Below are positions 1 to 8,912 of a stretch of DNA of 64,000 bases, in pieces (position 1 is the first letter of the stretch; every line of letters begins with the position of its first letter). The DNA lies in NCBI RefSeq assembly GCF_003569045.1, contig NZ_BFCB01000002.1, positions 682,001-746,000 of the forward strand, given 5' to 3'. Under the pieces are notes generated by a model that did no database searches, was not told where the DNA came from, and saw only the letters and a list, made by a program, of their open reading frames with translations. The DNA is from Aggregatilinea lenta (lineage in GTDB: Bacteria; Chloroflexota; Anaerolineae; Aggregatilineales; Aggregatilineaceae). A program made the position numbers and the translations under genes.

Positions 1-510
1 GGCGGCGCGCTCGACGCGCCCATGCTGCTGCTGTTCCTGGTCGTGTTCGTGCTGAACTTCGCGCTGTTCTCCGCGATTATGCTCGGCATCGGCGCGGCGG
101 TCACCGCCGAGGCGGAAAGCCGCCAGTTCGCAAGCATCGTGACGCTGATCAACGTCCTGCCCATCATGCTGTTGTCGCTCTACTTCGTCAACCCTGACGG
201 GGTTGTGCCCGTGTTCTTCATGTTCTTCCCGCTGACGGCGGGCGTCGGCCTGATCATGCGCATCGGCCTGACCGACATTCCCCTGTGGCAGATCGGGATC
301 AGCCTGGTGATCCAGGTGGTTGCGACGATCGTCATCATGTGGCTGGCGGCAAAGGTCTTCCGCCTGGGCATGCTGATGTACGGCAAGCGCCTGACGCCGC
401 GCGCCCTGTGGGCCGCCCTGCGTGAAGGCAGTGTGACCCTGACCACGGCGACGCAGGAAATGGACGTTCTCCCGGCGGGGAAGCAGAAAAGGAGCATGTT
501 CCGTCGATGA
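1..510 (+). CDS. ABC-2 type transporter permease, C-terminal part (partial)
   Basis: The reading frame is open from base 1, so the gene begins outside the window; the ATG at 22 is internal. The visible 169 residues contain about four hydrophobic membrane segments and a short basic cytoplasmic tail, as in the last half of ABC-2/NatB-type permeases. The stop overlaps the next gene by four bases (ATGA), so the two are translationally coupled. The next gene ends with a similar stretch of membrane segments and tail, suggesting paralogous permeases forming a heterodimer. The ATP-binding subunit is probably upstream and out of view. Substrate unknown; export is the usual role of the family. Confidence 0.8.
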   Translation, partial: GGALDAPMLLLFLVVFVLNFALFSAIMLGIGAAVTAEAESRQFASIVTLINVLPIMLLSLYFVNPDGVVPVFFMFFPLTAGVGLIMRIGLTDIPLWQIGISLVIQVVATIVIMWLAAKVFRLGMLMYGKRLTPRALWAALREGSVTLTTATQEMDVLPAGKQKRSMFRR

Positions 511-1853
511 CTCACTGGTTTGATGTCTTTCTGTACGAGCTGCGGCAGCAGGTTCGCCGCAAGTCGTATTTGTTCGTTACGTTCGGCATCCCGCTCCTGG
601 TTGCCGTCGCGTTCATGGGCTATCAGGCCTACCAGGACGCCAACGATTCCGGCGACGAGGCCGAGCAGCCGTCGTCGTCGCTTACCGAGGAGATCAATGG
701 GACCGATCAGGTGATCGGACTCGTGGACCTGACGCCGGATCGCCTCTTCCCGCCGCCGGAGAGCTACAACGCGACGCCCGACATGTGCGACGCGTCGAAC
801 GTCACCGCCCTGGCTCCGGCCATCGTCCAGCGCCTCACGTCGCCGGGCTGTATGACCGGCCTCATTCGCGGCTATGCCAGCGTCGAGCTTGGTAAAACAG
901 CGCTGGAGGCGAATGAGATCGACGTGCTGTACGTCGTCGAGCCGGACTACGCGGACACCGGCGAAGTGTCGGAGTACATGACCGGCTTCAGTATGGATGC
1001 GGCCAACACGGACCAGTACGTCGAGAACTTCGTGCTGGCCAGTCTGCTCCAACACGCCGACCCGGATACGTACCAGACGCTGTACTTCCGGCTGCGCGCC
1101 CCGGCCACCGTGCAGGAGCATCGCCTCGACCAGACGGCTGCGACCAACGCCGAAAACGAGAATCAGAGCTTCGTGCTGGTCTACGCCTTCGGTATCATCC
1201 TGTCGATGTCGATTTTCTACGGCGGCGGCTACGTGATGCAGAGCGTTGTGCTGGAGAAAGAATCGCGCATCATCGAGATCATGCTGTCCTCGGTGCGTCC
1301 CCTGCCGCTGCTGGTCGGCAAGGTGCTGGCGATGGGCACGCTCTCACTGATCCAGGTCGTCACGCTGGCAGGTACGTTTATGGTGCTCGGCGGGCGGGCG
1401 GGCAGCGTGATCGAGAGCCTGGGCGACATCACCGTGCGCGCGGACGCGGTCGTGCTGCTGGTCGTATACTTCGTGCTCGGCTACCTGTTGTTCGGCTCCG
1501 CGATGGCAGCCATCGGCGCGATGAGCACCACCGCACGCGAAAGTCAGAACTACGTCACGTTCGTGACGCTGCCCGCGATGATCCCGTTCTTCGCGATGTC
1601 GGTCCTCGTGGAGGAGCCAAACGGCACGCTGGCGCGCGCCCTGTCGATGATTCCCCTCACCGCGCCGATGTCGATGGGCATGCGCGTGGCGGTGATCGAA
1701 GTGCCCGCCGTGCAGCTCATCATCAGCCTGTTGCTGCTGATCGTGAGCGTCGTGTTTATGTTCTGGGCGGCGGCGCGCATCTTCCGCGTGAACGTGCTGC
1801 TGTCAGGCAGCATGCCCAAGCTGCGCGACATCCCCAAGCTGATCCGGGGCTAA
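507..1853 (+). CDS. ABC-2 type transporter permease (NatB-like)
   Basis: A 448-residue membrane protein with one N-terminal membrane segment (about residues 20-40), a large extracytoplasmic region of about 180 residues, then five to six membrane segments from about residue 235. This is the layout of ABC-2/NatB permeases. The outer loop has Cys in 'DMCDAS' and 'SPGCMTG', possibly a disulfide. It overlaps the preceding permease gene by four bases and is followed by a strong terminator, so it closes the operon. Probable role: membrane half of an ABC exporter (Na+, drug or lipid-like substrate). The substrate cannot be told from the sequence. Confidence 0.85.
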   Translation: MTHWFDVFLYELRQQVRRKSYLFVTFGIPLLVAVAFMGYQAYQDANDSGDEAEQPSSSLTEEINGTDQVIGLVDLTPDRLFPPPESYNATPDMCDASNVTALAPAIVQRLTSPGCMTGLIRGYASVELGKTALEANEIDVLYVVEPDYADTGEVSEYMTGFSMDAANTDQYVENFVLASLLQHADPDTYQTLYFRLRAPATVQEHRLDQTAATNAENENQSFVLVYAFGIILSMSIFYGGGYVMQSVVLEKESRIIEIMLSSVRPLPLLVGKVLAMGTLSLIQVVTLAGTFMVLGGRAGSVIESLGDITVRADAVVLLVVYFVLGYLLFGSAMAAIGAMSTTARESQNYVTFVTLPAMIPFFAMSVLVEEPNGTLARALSMIPLTAPMSMGMRVAVIEVPAVQLIISLLLLIVSVVFMFWAAARIFRVNVLLSGSMPKLRDIPKLIRG

Positions 1854-1864
1854 TCCGCACAACC

Positions 1865-1902
1865 AACCGGGGCGGGCCAATATGGTCCGCCCCGGTTTTT
1901 TT
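1865..1902 (+). terminator. Intrinsic terminator of the ABC permease operon
   Basis: An 11-bp perfect stem (AACCGGGGCGG with CCGCCCCGGTT) around a short loop is followed by a run of seven T. It begins about 12 bases after the permease stop. Confidence 0.92.
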
Positions 1903-1930
1903 ATTGCTCTCAGAAATTCCAAAAGGCGCG

Positions 1931-2290
1931 CGTAGGGGCGTATGGCTATACGCCCCAGTGGGCAAAGTTAATGGAAATCTGGCCCGTTTTGCGCGTCTTG
2001 TCCCCATCCCCGGCCCTTCCCCCGCAAGGAGAGAAGGGAGAAAAACCAGATTTTTAGCCCCTCCCTCTTCACGGGGGAGGGGTTTGGGGTGGGGGCTTTC
2101 TGCCTGCGGTGACTTGATGCCATGCTTAACCTGCTATGGGAGCGTATTTCGATACGCCCTGCCCGACGCGAGATCCGCCTTTTCGCCAACGGGCGGAGCA
2201 AGCTCCGCTCCTACAAATCCACCAGACGTTTGCTTGTCTCCCCTCTCCAACCCAGATTGGAGAGGGGCCGGGGGTGAGGTCTCTACGGTA
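1931..2290. repeat. Cluster of palindromic intergenic repeats (types A1, C, A1, A2, B)
   Basis: This gap between convergent genes holds no gene. In order it carries: a type A1 palindrome at 1935-1956 (GGGGCGTAT, 4-nt loop, ATACGCCCC); a type C block at about 2000-2098 with C-rich then G-rich halves; a decayed A1 at about 2138-2160; an A2 copy at about 2189-2216 (GGGCGGAGCAAGC then TCCGC); and a type B palindrome at about 2239-2270 (CCCCTCTCCAA then TTGGAGAGGGG) followed by a GGGGGTGAGGT tail. The same units recur in more than ten other gaps of the window. Confidence 0.85.
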
Positions 2291-2324
2291 ACCCGAAACG
2301 CCCGTCTCCCGTAGAAACTGCCCC

Positions 2325-4913
2325 TTACCCGCCCACGTCCCCGATCTCGACCGTCGCCACCTGCACCAGCCCCAGCCGCGCGCCCGTCTCCGGCACGAAC
2401 CAGCCCACGTTGATCGCGGCGGTCCCGTCCGGCACCTCGCGCAGATCGACCGTCACGTCCGACTGCCAGCGCGTGCCCGCCGCCCACGAGTCCGTCGGCA
2501 GCGCCGGGAAGCCCGTATATTGCGCCAGCGGCGCGCCCGTCGCGGGATCGGCCACGTGCACGAACAGCGCGTAATGCTCGTCGAGCGGCTCGGACGCGGC
2601 CCAGTACAGGCGCAGGTGCAGCGCGTCCGCGTCCTGATCCAGCGTATACGCCCGCAGCGTCAACCCGTCGCCCACCGCCGCGTCGAGCGCAACCGGCTGC
2701 GCCCCGTCCGGCTCCCAGGTCGGCGCACCGAACGCCGCGCTGATGCACACTGGCGTATCCAGCGGCGCGCACGACGGCGCGAGCGCCGTCTCGTTCAGGC
2801 ACGCCAGATCGAATGCATAACTCGTGCAGCCGTCCAGGGCGCGCAGCCGCAGCGTATGGAAGCCCGCGTCCAGCCACAGCGGGACGCGCACGGCCCCCTC
2901 TTCGACCGTCACCGCGTCGATCAGGTCGCCGTCCAGCCACACGCCGACCGGCCCCGCCGCGCCATAAGATGCCGCCGGAAACACCAGATCGCCCGCCTGC
3001 GCCGATCCCGCCACCAGCGACAGGTCGCCGTCTTCCGCCAGCCAGCGCCCGCTGAAGTCGCCCACCGGGACGGCGGCGCTCCATCCATCCGCGCCTTCCG
3101 TCACGGCCAGCGTGAAGCCCTCCGGCGGATCGGGCACGCGCGGCACGGCGAACACCGCGATGCCGTCATCCTCGTACGTCGCCCCGCCAAAGATCGAGCG
3201 CAGGCGGTCCAGCGTGGCCGCCGCATCGGCCAGGAACGGCTTATGCACGACCAGCCGGTCTACGCCCGCCGCCGACAGCACGTACGCCACGTCCTCGCGG
3301 CGCAGCGTCGTCAGCGGATCGGCCTCGTCGCCCAGCGCCGCCGCGTCAATCAGGCGCAGCACCGCCGGGTTCTGCGGCGTCCGGCGCGAAATGTGCCCCG
3401 CGATGATCGGTTTGCCGTGTGCGATCTGCTCGTAGAGCGCCGCCTTCTGCACCAGCGGATTGTCCAGCGGCACGTCGGCCACCGCGCGCACATCGTCTTC
3501 CGCCGCGAGCTGATCGAAATAGGCGGGCAGCCGCGCGTCCACGGTTAGGAACGGCCAGAACAACTGGTATTCGAGCACGATCACCGCGCCCACTGCCCCG
3601 ACCAGCGCGATCCGCAGCGGGACCCGCCGCACCCTGCCTAGCAGCACGCCCGCGCCCAGGCTCACCAGCGCGCTCAGTGCCAGCCCCGTCACGAGGTTGA
3701 ACCGCCCCGGCGTGCGCGTCGCGTCGATCACGGGCAGATTCTGCACGAAGGCCCACGGCAGCGTGATTGCCGTTTCAAAATCCTCGAAGCGCAGCGTCAC
3801 CGGTTGATCGCGCCACTTCAGCAGCGGGCCGAGCGACAGGATCATCGCCACTAAGCCGAGCGCCAGCCAGGGCCGGGACTCCTTGCGCGCCGCCAGCGCA
3901 ACAGCAGCCAGCGCCACCGCCGCGATCCCCAGGTAGGCCGAGCCTTCGGCGGAATTCGTGCCAAGCACGTCGCGCGTATAGGCGGGTGCGGCATCCTCGA
4001 AGAACCCGAACGGCGACGGACTGATGAACGCCAGCAGATCCGTGCTGTACGCCACACGCCCCGGCTCGCTCAGCCCCTCCACCTCCGCCCGCCCGGCCTC
4101 GGTCAGCAGCGGCCCGAAGAACGGCAGCAGCAGCACGCCGCCCAGCACGATCATCGCCGCCGCCCGCGCCCAGGGCTGATCGTGCAGCACCGCGCCGCGC
4201 ACGACGATACGATCCCGCGCGAACAGCAAAAAGTACAGCCCGAACACCCCAACCAGCGGCATCAGGCCATAAATGATCTGCGACACCATACCCAGCGCCG
4301 CCAGCGCAAAGCAGACCGCCCCGCCGATCACCGTGCGCCAGCCCGCGCCGCCGCGCAAAATGCGCCACAGGCACAGCGCCGTCAGCGCCAGCGGCCACAG
4401 CGTCAGGATCTCGACGTGGCCCGCGCTGGCGTGGCCCTGCATCGCCGGAAACGCCAGAAACACCAGCCCGCCCAGCAGCGCGGCCAGCGGTCGCCCGCTG
4501 AGATCCAGCCCCAGCCGGTACGCCGCGAAGCCGTTGATCGTCAGCGTGATCAGCACCACGAGGTTGTACGCGGCCAGCGGCGCGACGGCGAACGCCAGCA
4601 GCGCGGTCGGCCCGAATCGCAGCGGATACGCCCACATCAGCGTGCTGGTGAAGCCGTCCGGATAGGCCAGCAGCGTTTGCCGGAACGGATTTTCGCCGTG
4701 CAGCACGGCCTCTTTGATCCACCAGCCGTGCCGGATGATCTCGTCCGCGTCGGCGTACCCCGCGCCCGCCGCGTGCGTGCCGATCTGCGTGACCAGCGGC
4801 CACGTGATCAGCGCCGCCAGCGCGGCATAGATCGCCAGCGGCAGCACCCACGCGATCAAGATCCGGCGCGTGCGGTCATCCCGGTGCAGTTCAGGGGAAG
4901 GAATCGTCATCAT
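2325..4913 (-). CDS. Large polytopic membrane protein, GT-C glycosyltransferase-like
   Basis: An 862-residue protein. The first 480 or so residues carry about eleven to thirteen hydrophobic segments. The first extracytoplasmic loop (about residues 38-75) is rich in acidic and aromatic residues (GYADADEIIRHG), placed like the catalytic loop of GT-C enzymes. The last 350 residues form a soluble, probably extracytoplasmic, beta-rich region. This layout resembles the putative GT-C/YfhO-like membrane proteins common in Chloroflexota, which are thought to move sugars from polyprenyl carriers to outer-face acceptors. The acceptor is unknown. The start is an ATG-ATG pair at 4913; the second ATG is equally possible. 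The gene faces the secreted protein at 5005-5799 in the same direction. Confidence 0.6.
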   Translation of the reverse strand: MMTIPSPELHRDDRTRRILIAWVLPLAIYAALAALITWPLVTQIGTHAAGAGYADADEIIRHGWWIKEAVLHGENPFRQTLLAYPDGFTSTLMWAYPLRFGPTALLAFAVAPLAAYNLVVLITLTINGFAAYRLGLDLSGRPLAALLGGLVFLAFPAMQGHASAGHVEILTLWPLALTALCLWRILRGGAGWRTVIGGAVCFALAALGMVSQIIYGLMPLVGVFGLYFLLFARDRIVVRGAVLHDQPWARAAAMIVLGGVLLLPFFGPLLTEAGRAEVEGLSEPGRVAYSTDLLAFISPSPFGFFEDAAPAYTRDVLGTNSAEGSAYLGIAAVALAAVALAARKESRPWLALGLVAMILSLGPLLKWRDQPVTLRFEDFETAITLPWAFVQNLPVIDATRTPGRFNLVTGLALSALVSLGAGVLLGRVRRVPLRIALVGAVGAVIVLEYQLFWPFLTVDARLPAYFDQLAAEDDVRAVADVPLDNPLVQKAALYEQIAHGKPIIAGHISRRTPQNPAVLRLIDAAALGDEADPLTTLRREDVAYVLSAAGVDRLVVHKPFLADAAATLDRLRSIFGGATYEDDGIAVFAVPRVPDPPEGFTLAVTEGADGWSAAVPVGDFSGRWLAEDGDLSLVAGSAQAGDLVFPAASYGAAGPVGVWLDGDLIDAVTVEEGAVRVPLWLDAGFHTLRLRALDGCTSYAFDLACLNETALAPSCAPLDTPVCISAAFGAPTWEPDGAQPVALDAAVGDGLTLRAYTLDQDADALHLRLYWAASEPLDEHYALFVHVADPATGAPLAQYTGFPALPTDSWAAGTRWQSDVTVDLREVPDGTAAINVGWFVPETGARLGLVQVATVEIGDVGG

Positions 4914-4948
4914 GCGCGGAAGTGTACCACACGCGCCCCAGGACGAAA

Positions 4949-4970
4949 TACCCCGGCCTGCGCCGGGGTA
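4949..4970 (-). terminator. Hairpin downstream of the secreted protein gene
   Basis: TACCCCGG and CCGGGGTA form an 8-bp stem with a 6-nt loop, followed on the minus strand by only three T. It is a weak terminator candidate between the genes at 5005 and 2325. Confidence 0.45.
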
Positions 4971-5004
4971 CGGTTGCCCTCATGAAACGGCGGACCAGCT
5001 CGGA

Positions 5005-5799
5005 TTATTCGTAGTGATACAGGTCGTCCGCGCCCGTCGCCCATACGATGACGTACGGCTTGCCGTCGGCGTAAGATGCGAACAGGCTGAATTCACCCGT
5101 CGTCAGGCGGTAGAGCTGAACCGTCTGTCCGTTGCTCAGGACGCCCTCGCCCAGCAGCAGGTTCTGATCCGTCGGCGCACCGGCATTCATGATCTGGCCG
5201 TAGCTGACCGCCAGCACCGGCACGCCAGCGCCTGCCGCCGGGTCGTAGATCTCGTAGCCGCCGCGCTTCACAAACACGGCGACCGGCGCAGCGCAATCCT
5301 GGCCGGGATCGGCATTGATGCGGCCATCGAGCACCGCCGGACAAGCCGGGCCCCAGGCTGGCGCACTGGCGTCGCCGCATTCATAGGTGACCGACAGGGT
5401 CACCGTCGCGTCCTGGGCCGCGGCGAGCACGCCCACCATGAGCTGGTTAAACCCAGGAAGCGGCAGCGGGAACATGCTCCCAAGTCCCGCGATCGTAAAC
5501 TGGCCGGACATGCCGGTGGATGAGATCGATTCGTGCAGTAAAATCTGGCTGTCCGCGAAGTACTGGATAGCGAATATCGCTTCCGTATCGGCGTTCAAGT
5601 CGTAGTGAACGACCGTCCCGGCGGGAAGATCCAGGGTGATCGTCTCTATATGGCTGCTGCCGAGAGGAAGCGTGCCGCTCCACTGCAACAGATCGCACGA
5701 TCCGCTCGCCGCCAATGCACGCGCCGCGCCGGGCATAAAGCCACCCAATACCAGCGCGATAATCAGGACTATAAGGGTGCCCTTCCGACTCTTTAGCAT
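5005..5799 (-). CDS. Secreted protein of unknown function
   Basis: I do not recognise the family. The ATG at 5799 is preferred over one 33 bases upstream because GGAG lies five bases before it and the protein then begins with a clean signal peptide (MLKSRKGT, hydrophobic core, cleavage near ALA-A). The mature part, about 235 residues, has two similar halves of predicted beta structure with paired Cys ('GSCDLL', 'YECGDA', 'GPACPA', 'GQDCAA'), suggesting one or two disulfides outside the membrane. Similar short Chloroflexota proteins are annotated only as hypothetical. It is downstream of nothing obvious and probably monocistronic. Confidence 0.6.
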   Translation of the reverse strand: MLKSRKGTLIVLIIALVLGGFMPGAARALAASGSCDLLQWSGTLPLGSSHIETITLDLPAGTVVHYDLNADTEAIFAIQYFADSQILLHESISSTGMSGQFTIAGLGSMFPLPLPGFNQLMVGVLAAAQDATVTLSVTYECGDASAPAWGPACPAVLDGRINADPGQDCAAPVAVFVKRGGYEIYDPAAGAGVPVLAVSYGQIMNAGAPTDQNLLLGEGVLSNGQTVQLYRLTTGEFSLFASYADGKPYVIVWATGADDLYHYE

Positions 5800-5974
5800 G
5801 GTTGCTCCAAGAAATGAATGGTCGATCACCATAGGGAGAATGACAAAAGAGGGCGATCGAGATAAATACCTGCGATCATCTTACCTCTGAACACGCCATG
5901 CACGATCGCGACATTCACTAATTTTCCATGAATTCCGCGTGCCGCTTGCGCCGTCCCGTTCTACGGGTCCCGCG

Positions 5975-6002
5975 TTGCATCCCGCCCCGGCGCGTGTATA
6001 AT
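5975..6002 (+). promoter_or_regulatory. Sigma70-type promoter of the tandem-HTH regulator
   Basis: TTGCAT, a 16-base spacer, then TATAAT (5997-6002), about 40 bases before the chosen ATG at 6046. Confidence 0.7.
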
Positions 6003-6045
6003 GCAAGCACGAGTGAGACACCCACAGTCCTGGGAGGGACGGGCT

Positions 6046-6792
6046 ATGAGCTTCAGCGATTTCGCTGCGCGCCTGCGCCAGCAGTCCACCGACCGCGCCG
6101 AATCCGCTCGCCCGCCGCGCAGCATGGACGACGTTCACCTGCTGCGCGCGCGTATTCTCGGCGTGCTGATCCGCGACGCGCGCCAGACGGCCCGGCTGCC
6201 CCTCGACGAGTGCGCGGCGCAAATCGGCGTGGACAAAGAGACGCTGCTGCGCTGGGAGTTCGGGCAGGCGATGCCCAGCCTGCCGCAGATCGAGCTGCTG
6301 GCGTACGCGCTCGACGTGCCGGTCGCACACTTCTGGGGCACGCAGACCCTCTCCGAGCTAAGCACCCGGCGCGCGGTGGATCGCCAGCAGTACGTGCTGC
6401 TGCGGGACCGCCTGATCGGGGCGATGGTGCGCGCCGCGCGGCAGAAGCACAGCCTGACTGCCGAGCAGATCGCCGCCGAGGCGGGCCTGCCCGTGCCGCG
6501 CCTGCTTGCGTACGAAATGGGCGAGCAGCCGATCCCCCTGCCCATCCTGGTCACGCTGGCTCACGTCTGCCAGTTGAACCTCTCCGCCTTCCTCGAAGGC
6601 AGCAGCCGCATCGGCAGCGCCCTCGCGTTGCGCGAGGACGTCGAGCACTACCGCGCCCTGGCTGAGGACGTGCGCCACTTCGTCGCGCTGCCGGTCAACC
6701 AGTCGTACCTGGAGCTGGCAATGCGCCTGTCGGCGCTGTCCACGTCGGAGCTGCGCGGCGTCGCGGAAGCAATCCTGAACATCACGCTGTAA
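6046..6792 (+). CDS. Transcriptional regulator with two XRE-type HTH domains
   Basis: A 248-residue protein. Two separate Cro/C1-type helix-turn-helix units are visible, at about residues 38-97 (LGVLIRDARQ ... HFWG) and 122-184 (LIGAMVRAARQ ... AFLE). Both contain the R-x-A-R-Q helix, a recognition-helix region (LLRWEFG and LLAYEMG) and a P-x-L-P-x-I-x-x-L-A motif, so one probably arose from the other by duplication. The C-terminal 60 residues lack a known sensor domain. The ATG at 6046 has GGGAGGGA eight bases upstream; the in-frame ATG at 6001 lies inside the -10 region and is rejected. Likely a DNA-binding regulator; its target is unknown. Confidence 0.85.
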   Translation: MSFSDFAARLRQQSTDRAESARPPRSMDDVHLLRARILGVLIRDARQTARLPLDECAAQIGVDKETLLRWEFGQAMPSLPQIELLAYALDVPVAHFWGTQTLSELSTRRAVDRQQYVLLRDRLIGAMVRAARQKHSLTAEQIAAEAGLPVPRLLAYEMGEQPIPLPILVTLAHVCQLNLSAFLEGSSRIGSALALREDVEHYRALAEDVRHFVALPVNQSYLELAMRLSALSTSELRGVAEAILNITL

Positions 6793-6813
6793 CGAGCAGT
6801 ACTGACGTGCATT

Positions 6814-6846
6814 TGTAGGGGCGGGGCTTGCTCCGCCCGTTTTTGA
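6814..6846. repeat. Type A2 palindromic repeat
   Basis: GTAGGGGCGGGGC, TTGC, TCCGCCC followed by GTTTTT, 22 bases after the regulator stop. The hairpin plus T-run could also work as a terminator. The same unit recurs at 25866, 33046 and 44919. Confidence 0.85.
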
Positions 6847-6940
6847 CGCGTTCTACCGATGCTTCTCTCCCACCTTATCTGCTCCCTGATTTTGGGCTAA
6901 CTACTACGCGCTATTCGCTCCCCGCTAACCGCAGCTCCTG

Positions 6941-6949
6941 TGGTACAAT
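6941..6949 (+). promoter_or_regulatory. Extended -10 element just before the GT39-like gene
   Basis: TGG-TACAAT ends nine bases before the ATG at 6958. Transcription starting about seven bases downstream of it would leave essentially no leader. No convincing -35 is visible. Confidence 0.5.
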
Positions 6950-6957
6950 TCCCCCTC

Positions 6958-8838
6958 ATGACCACACGCACACACCCCCAATCGCCTTCCCGCTGGACGC
7001 TCTGGGCCATGCTCGGCGTCCTGCTGCTGGCCTCGTACCTGCGCATTCACGGCCTCAACGACCAGGGCCTTTGGGGCGACGAGGGCTGGTCGCTGTGGCT
7101 GGCACGCGGCGACAGCCTGCGCGAGCTGACCAACACGATGGTCCACGACCACCACGGACCGGAGTACTCGTTCATGCTGCGCGCCTGGGAATGGGCGGTC
7201 GGCGGGGCGGTGGTCGCGCTGCGTATGCAGGCCGTGCTGTTCAGCATCGCCAGCATCGCGCTGCTGTACCGCATCGGGCGCGCCCTGTTCACACCGCAGG
7301 CGGGCGTGCTGGCCGCGCTGGTCTTCACCCTGCTCGACAAACAGGTCGTGCTGACGCAAGAAGTCCGCGACTATCCGATGGTCTTCTTCTTTATGATGAC
7401 CACCGTGTTCTGCTACATCCAATGGCGGCGGCATCCCCGGCGCGGCTGGGCCTTCGCCTACGTGCTGAGTACCGTGCTCGGTCTGTACCTGCACTACTAC
7501 ACCTACATGGTCAACGTCGCCATCGTGCTGCACGCGCTGATCACGCTGCGCGGGCGCGAGCCGTGGCGCAACTTCATCGCCATCAACGCGGCGGCGGTGT
7601 TCGCCTTCGCGCCGTGGATTCCCATCGTCATTTACCAATTCACGCACACACCGGTCAACGTGGAAGTGCTGACCATCCATGGCATGCCGCTCAACTGGAA
7701 TACGCTGCGCTATCTCACGGTCGAGTCGTTCGGCACGCCCGTCGCGCTGAACGGCATGCTGCTGTTCACGGGTGCGCTCGCCCCAATGCTGGCCCGCACG
7801 CCGGGCGTGATGTCGCGCGTGGCGCGCGATAAACGGCTCTCCGGCGCGCTGCTGGGCGTGCTGTGGTTCGCCGTGCCGATTTTCTTCACGGTCGGCATGG
7901 CCCCCTATTTCCCCATGCTGACCGACCGCAACGTCTCGGTGATCATGGTCCCCGTCGCGCTGCTGGCCGGTCACGGCCTGACCGCCTTTGGACGTTTCGG
8001 GCGCGGCTGGCTGGTCGCGTTCATGGTGATCAACGGCGTGTTCACCACCTCATCCTACTTCGTACATCCCCCATCGCGCGCGATAGCGAACGACATCGCC
8101 GCGCGTTATGCCGCCGACGATCCGGTGCTGATGGATGTCGAAGGCGAGCACGCCGCGCTGTGGTATCACCTCAAGCTGGCGCTGCCCGCCGAAGCCGAAG
8201 ACCAGATCGTGTCGCTCTACGACTACCGCAAGCGCTACGGCTACGACTTCCTGGCTTACGTCAAGGCGCACCTGGACCAGACGGACGGCCTGTGGATGCC
8301 CTACTGGGGCGAGGAATGGAAGAAGCACGACGTGATCGACCTGCTGGCGCAGGAAGGTTTCGTGCGCACCGGCACGCTGACCTACACCCACGCGGGTGCG
8401 CCGATTTACGTCTTCCGCTATGACCGCGCCTCGGTACTGGACGCGCAGATCACGCAGTACGGCGAGCACATCACGCTGCACAAAGCCGTTCCGCGCGGCG
8501 CTGTACAACAGGGCGACACGCTGCCCGTGCAGTTGTGGTGGAGCGCCGACGCGTCGCTTGATGTGGATTACAGCGTGTCCGTCTTCCTGCTCGATTCGTC
8601 CGGCGTGCTGCGCGCCCAGCACGACAGCTATCCCGCCACCGGGAACGCGCCGACCTCCGGCTGGGAACCGGGCGCGCTGGTCTTCGATCCACATCCGGTC
8701 GCGCTGCCGGACGACCTTCCACCCGGCGAGTACACGGTCGGCGTGAAGGTCTACACGTACTATGACGGTGCGATCCTGCCCACCAGCGACGGCGCGGATT
8801 ACCAGACCATCGGCACGGTGACGGTGGCGCAAAAATGA
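6958..8838 (+). CDS. GT39-type (dolichol/polyprenyl-phosphate) glycosyltransferase-like membrane protein
   Basis: A 626-residue protein. The first membrane segment (about residues 14-30) is followed by the loop LWGDEGWSLW, whose Asp-Glu pair matches the catalytic loop of GT39/ArnT-family GT-C enzymes. About ten more membrane segments follow to roughly residue 370, then a soluble C-terminal region ending in a beta-sandwich-like domain (about 510-626). The family transfers a sugar from a lipid-phosphate carrier to an acceptor on the outer face of the membrane. The ATG at 6958 is preferred to the GTG at 6940, which lies within the -10 element. No ribosome-binding site is visible, in keeping with a leaderless message. 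Confidence 0.75.
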   Translation: MTTRTHPQSPSRWTLWAMLGVLLLASYLRIHGLNDQGLWGDEGWSLWLARGDSLRELTNTMVHDHHGPEYSFMLRAWEWAVGGAVVALRMQAVLFSIASIALLYRIGRALFTPQAGVLAALVFTLLDKQVVLTQEVRDYPMVFFFMMTTVFCYIQWRRHPRRGWAFAYVLSTVLGLYLHYYTYMVNVAIVLHALITLRGREPWRNFIAINAAAVFAFAPWIPIVIYQFTHTPVNVEVLTIHGMPLNWNTLRYLTVESFGTPVALNGMLLFTGALAPMLARTPGVMSRVARDKRLSGALLGVLWFAVPIFFTVGMAPYFPMLTDRNVSVIMVPVALLAGHGLTAFGRFGRGWLVAFMVINGVFTTSSYFVHPPSRAIANDIAARYAADDPVLMDVEGEHAALWYHLKLALPAEAEDQIVSLYDYRKRYGYDFLAYVKAHLDQTDGLWMPYWGEEWKKHDVIDLLAQEGFVRTGTLTYTHAGAPIYVFRYDRASVLDAQITQYGEHITLHKAVPRGAVQQGDTLPVQLWWSADASLDVDYSVSVFLLDSSGVLRAQHDSYPATGNAPTSGWEPGALVFDPHPVALPDDLPPGEYTVGVKVYTYYDGAILPTSDGADYQTIGTVTVAQK

Positions 8839-8865
8839 CATATTCCCATTAGCCCTTGCCGGGAG

Positions 8866-8871
8866 TATAAT
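8866..8871 (+). promoter_or_regulatory. -10 box upstream of the P-loop kinase-like gene
   Basis: A perfect TATAAT, 42 bases before the ATG at 8913. A weak -35 (TTCCCA at 8843-8848) sits 17 bases upstream. Confidence 0.55.
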
Positions 8872-8912
8872 ACCGCGTCGTTCGATTGCTGATCAGGGGG
8901 ATCGCAAGCACT

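Noticed and set aside
6828-7832. 334-residue plus-strand frame overlapping the GT39-like gene
   Set aside because: Arg/Pro/His-rich shadow frame; the real gene has membrane segments and the GDEGW loop.
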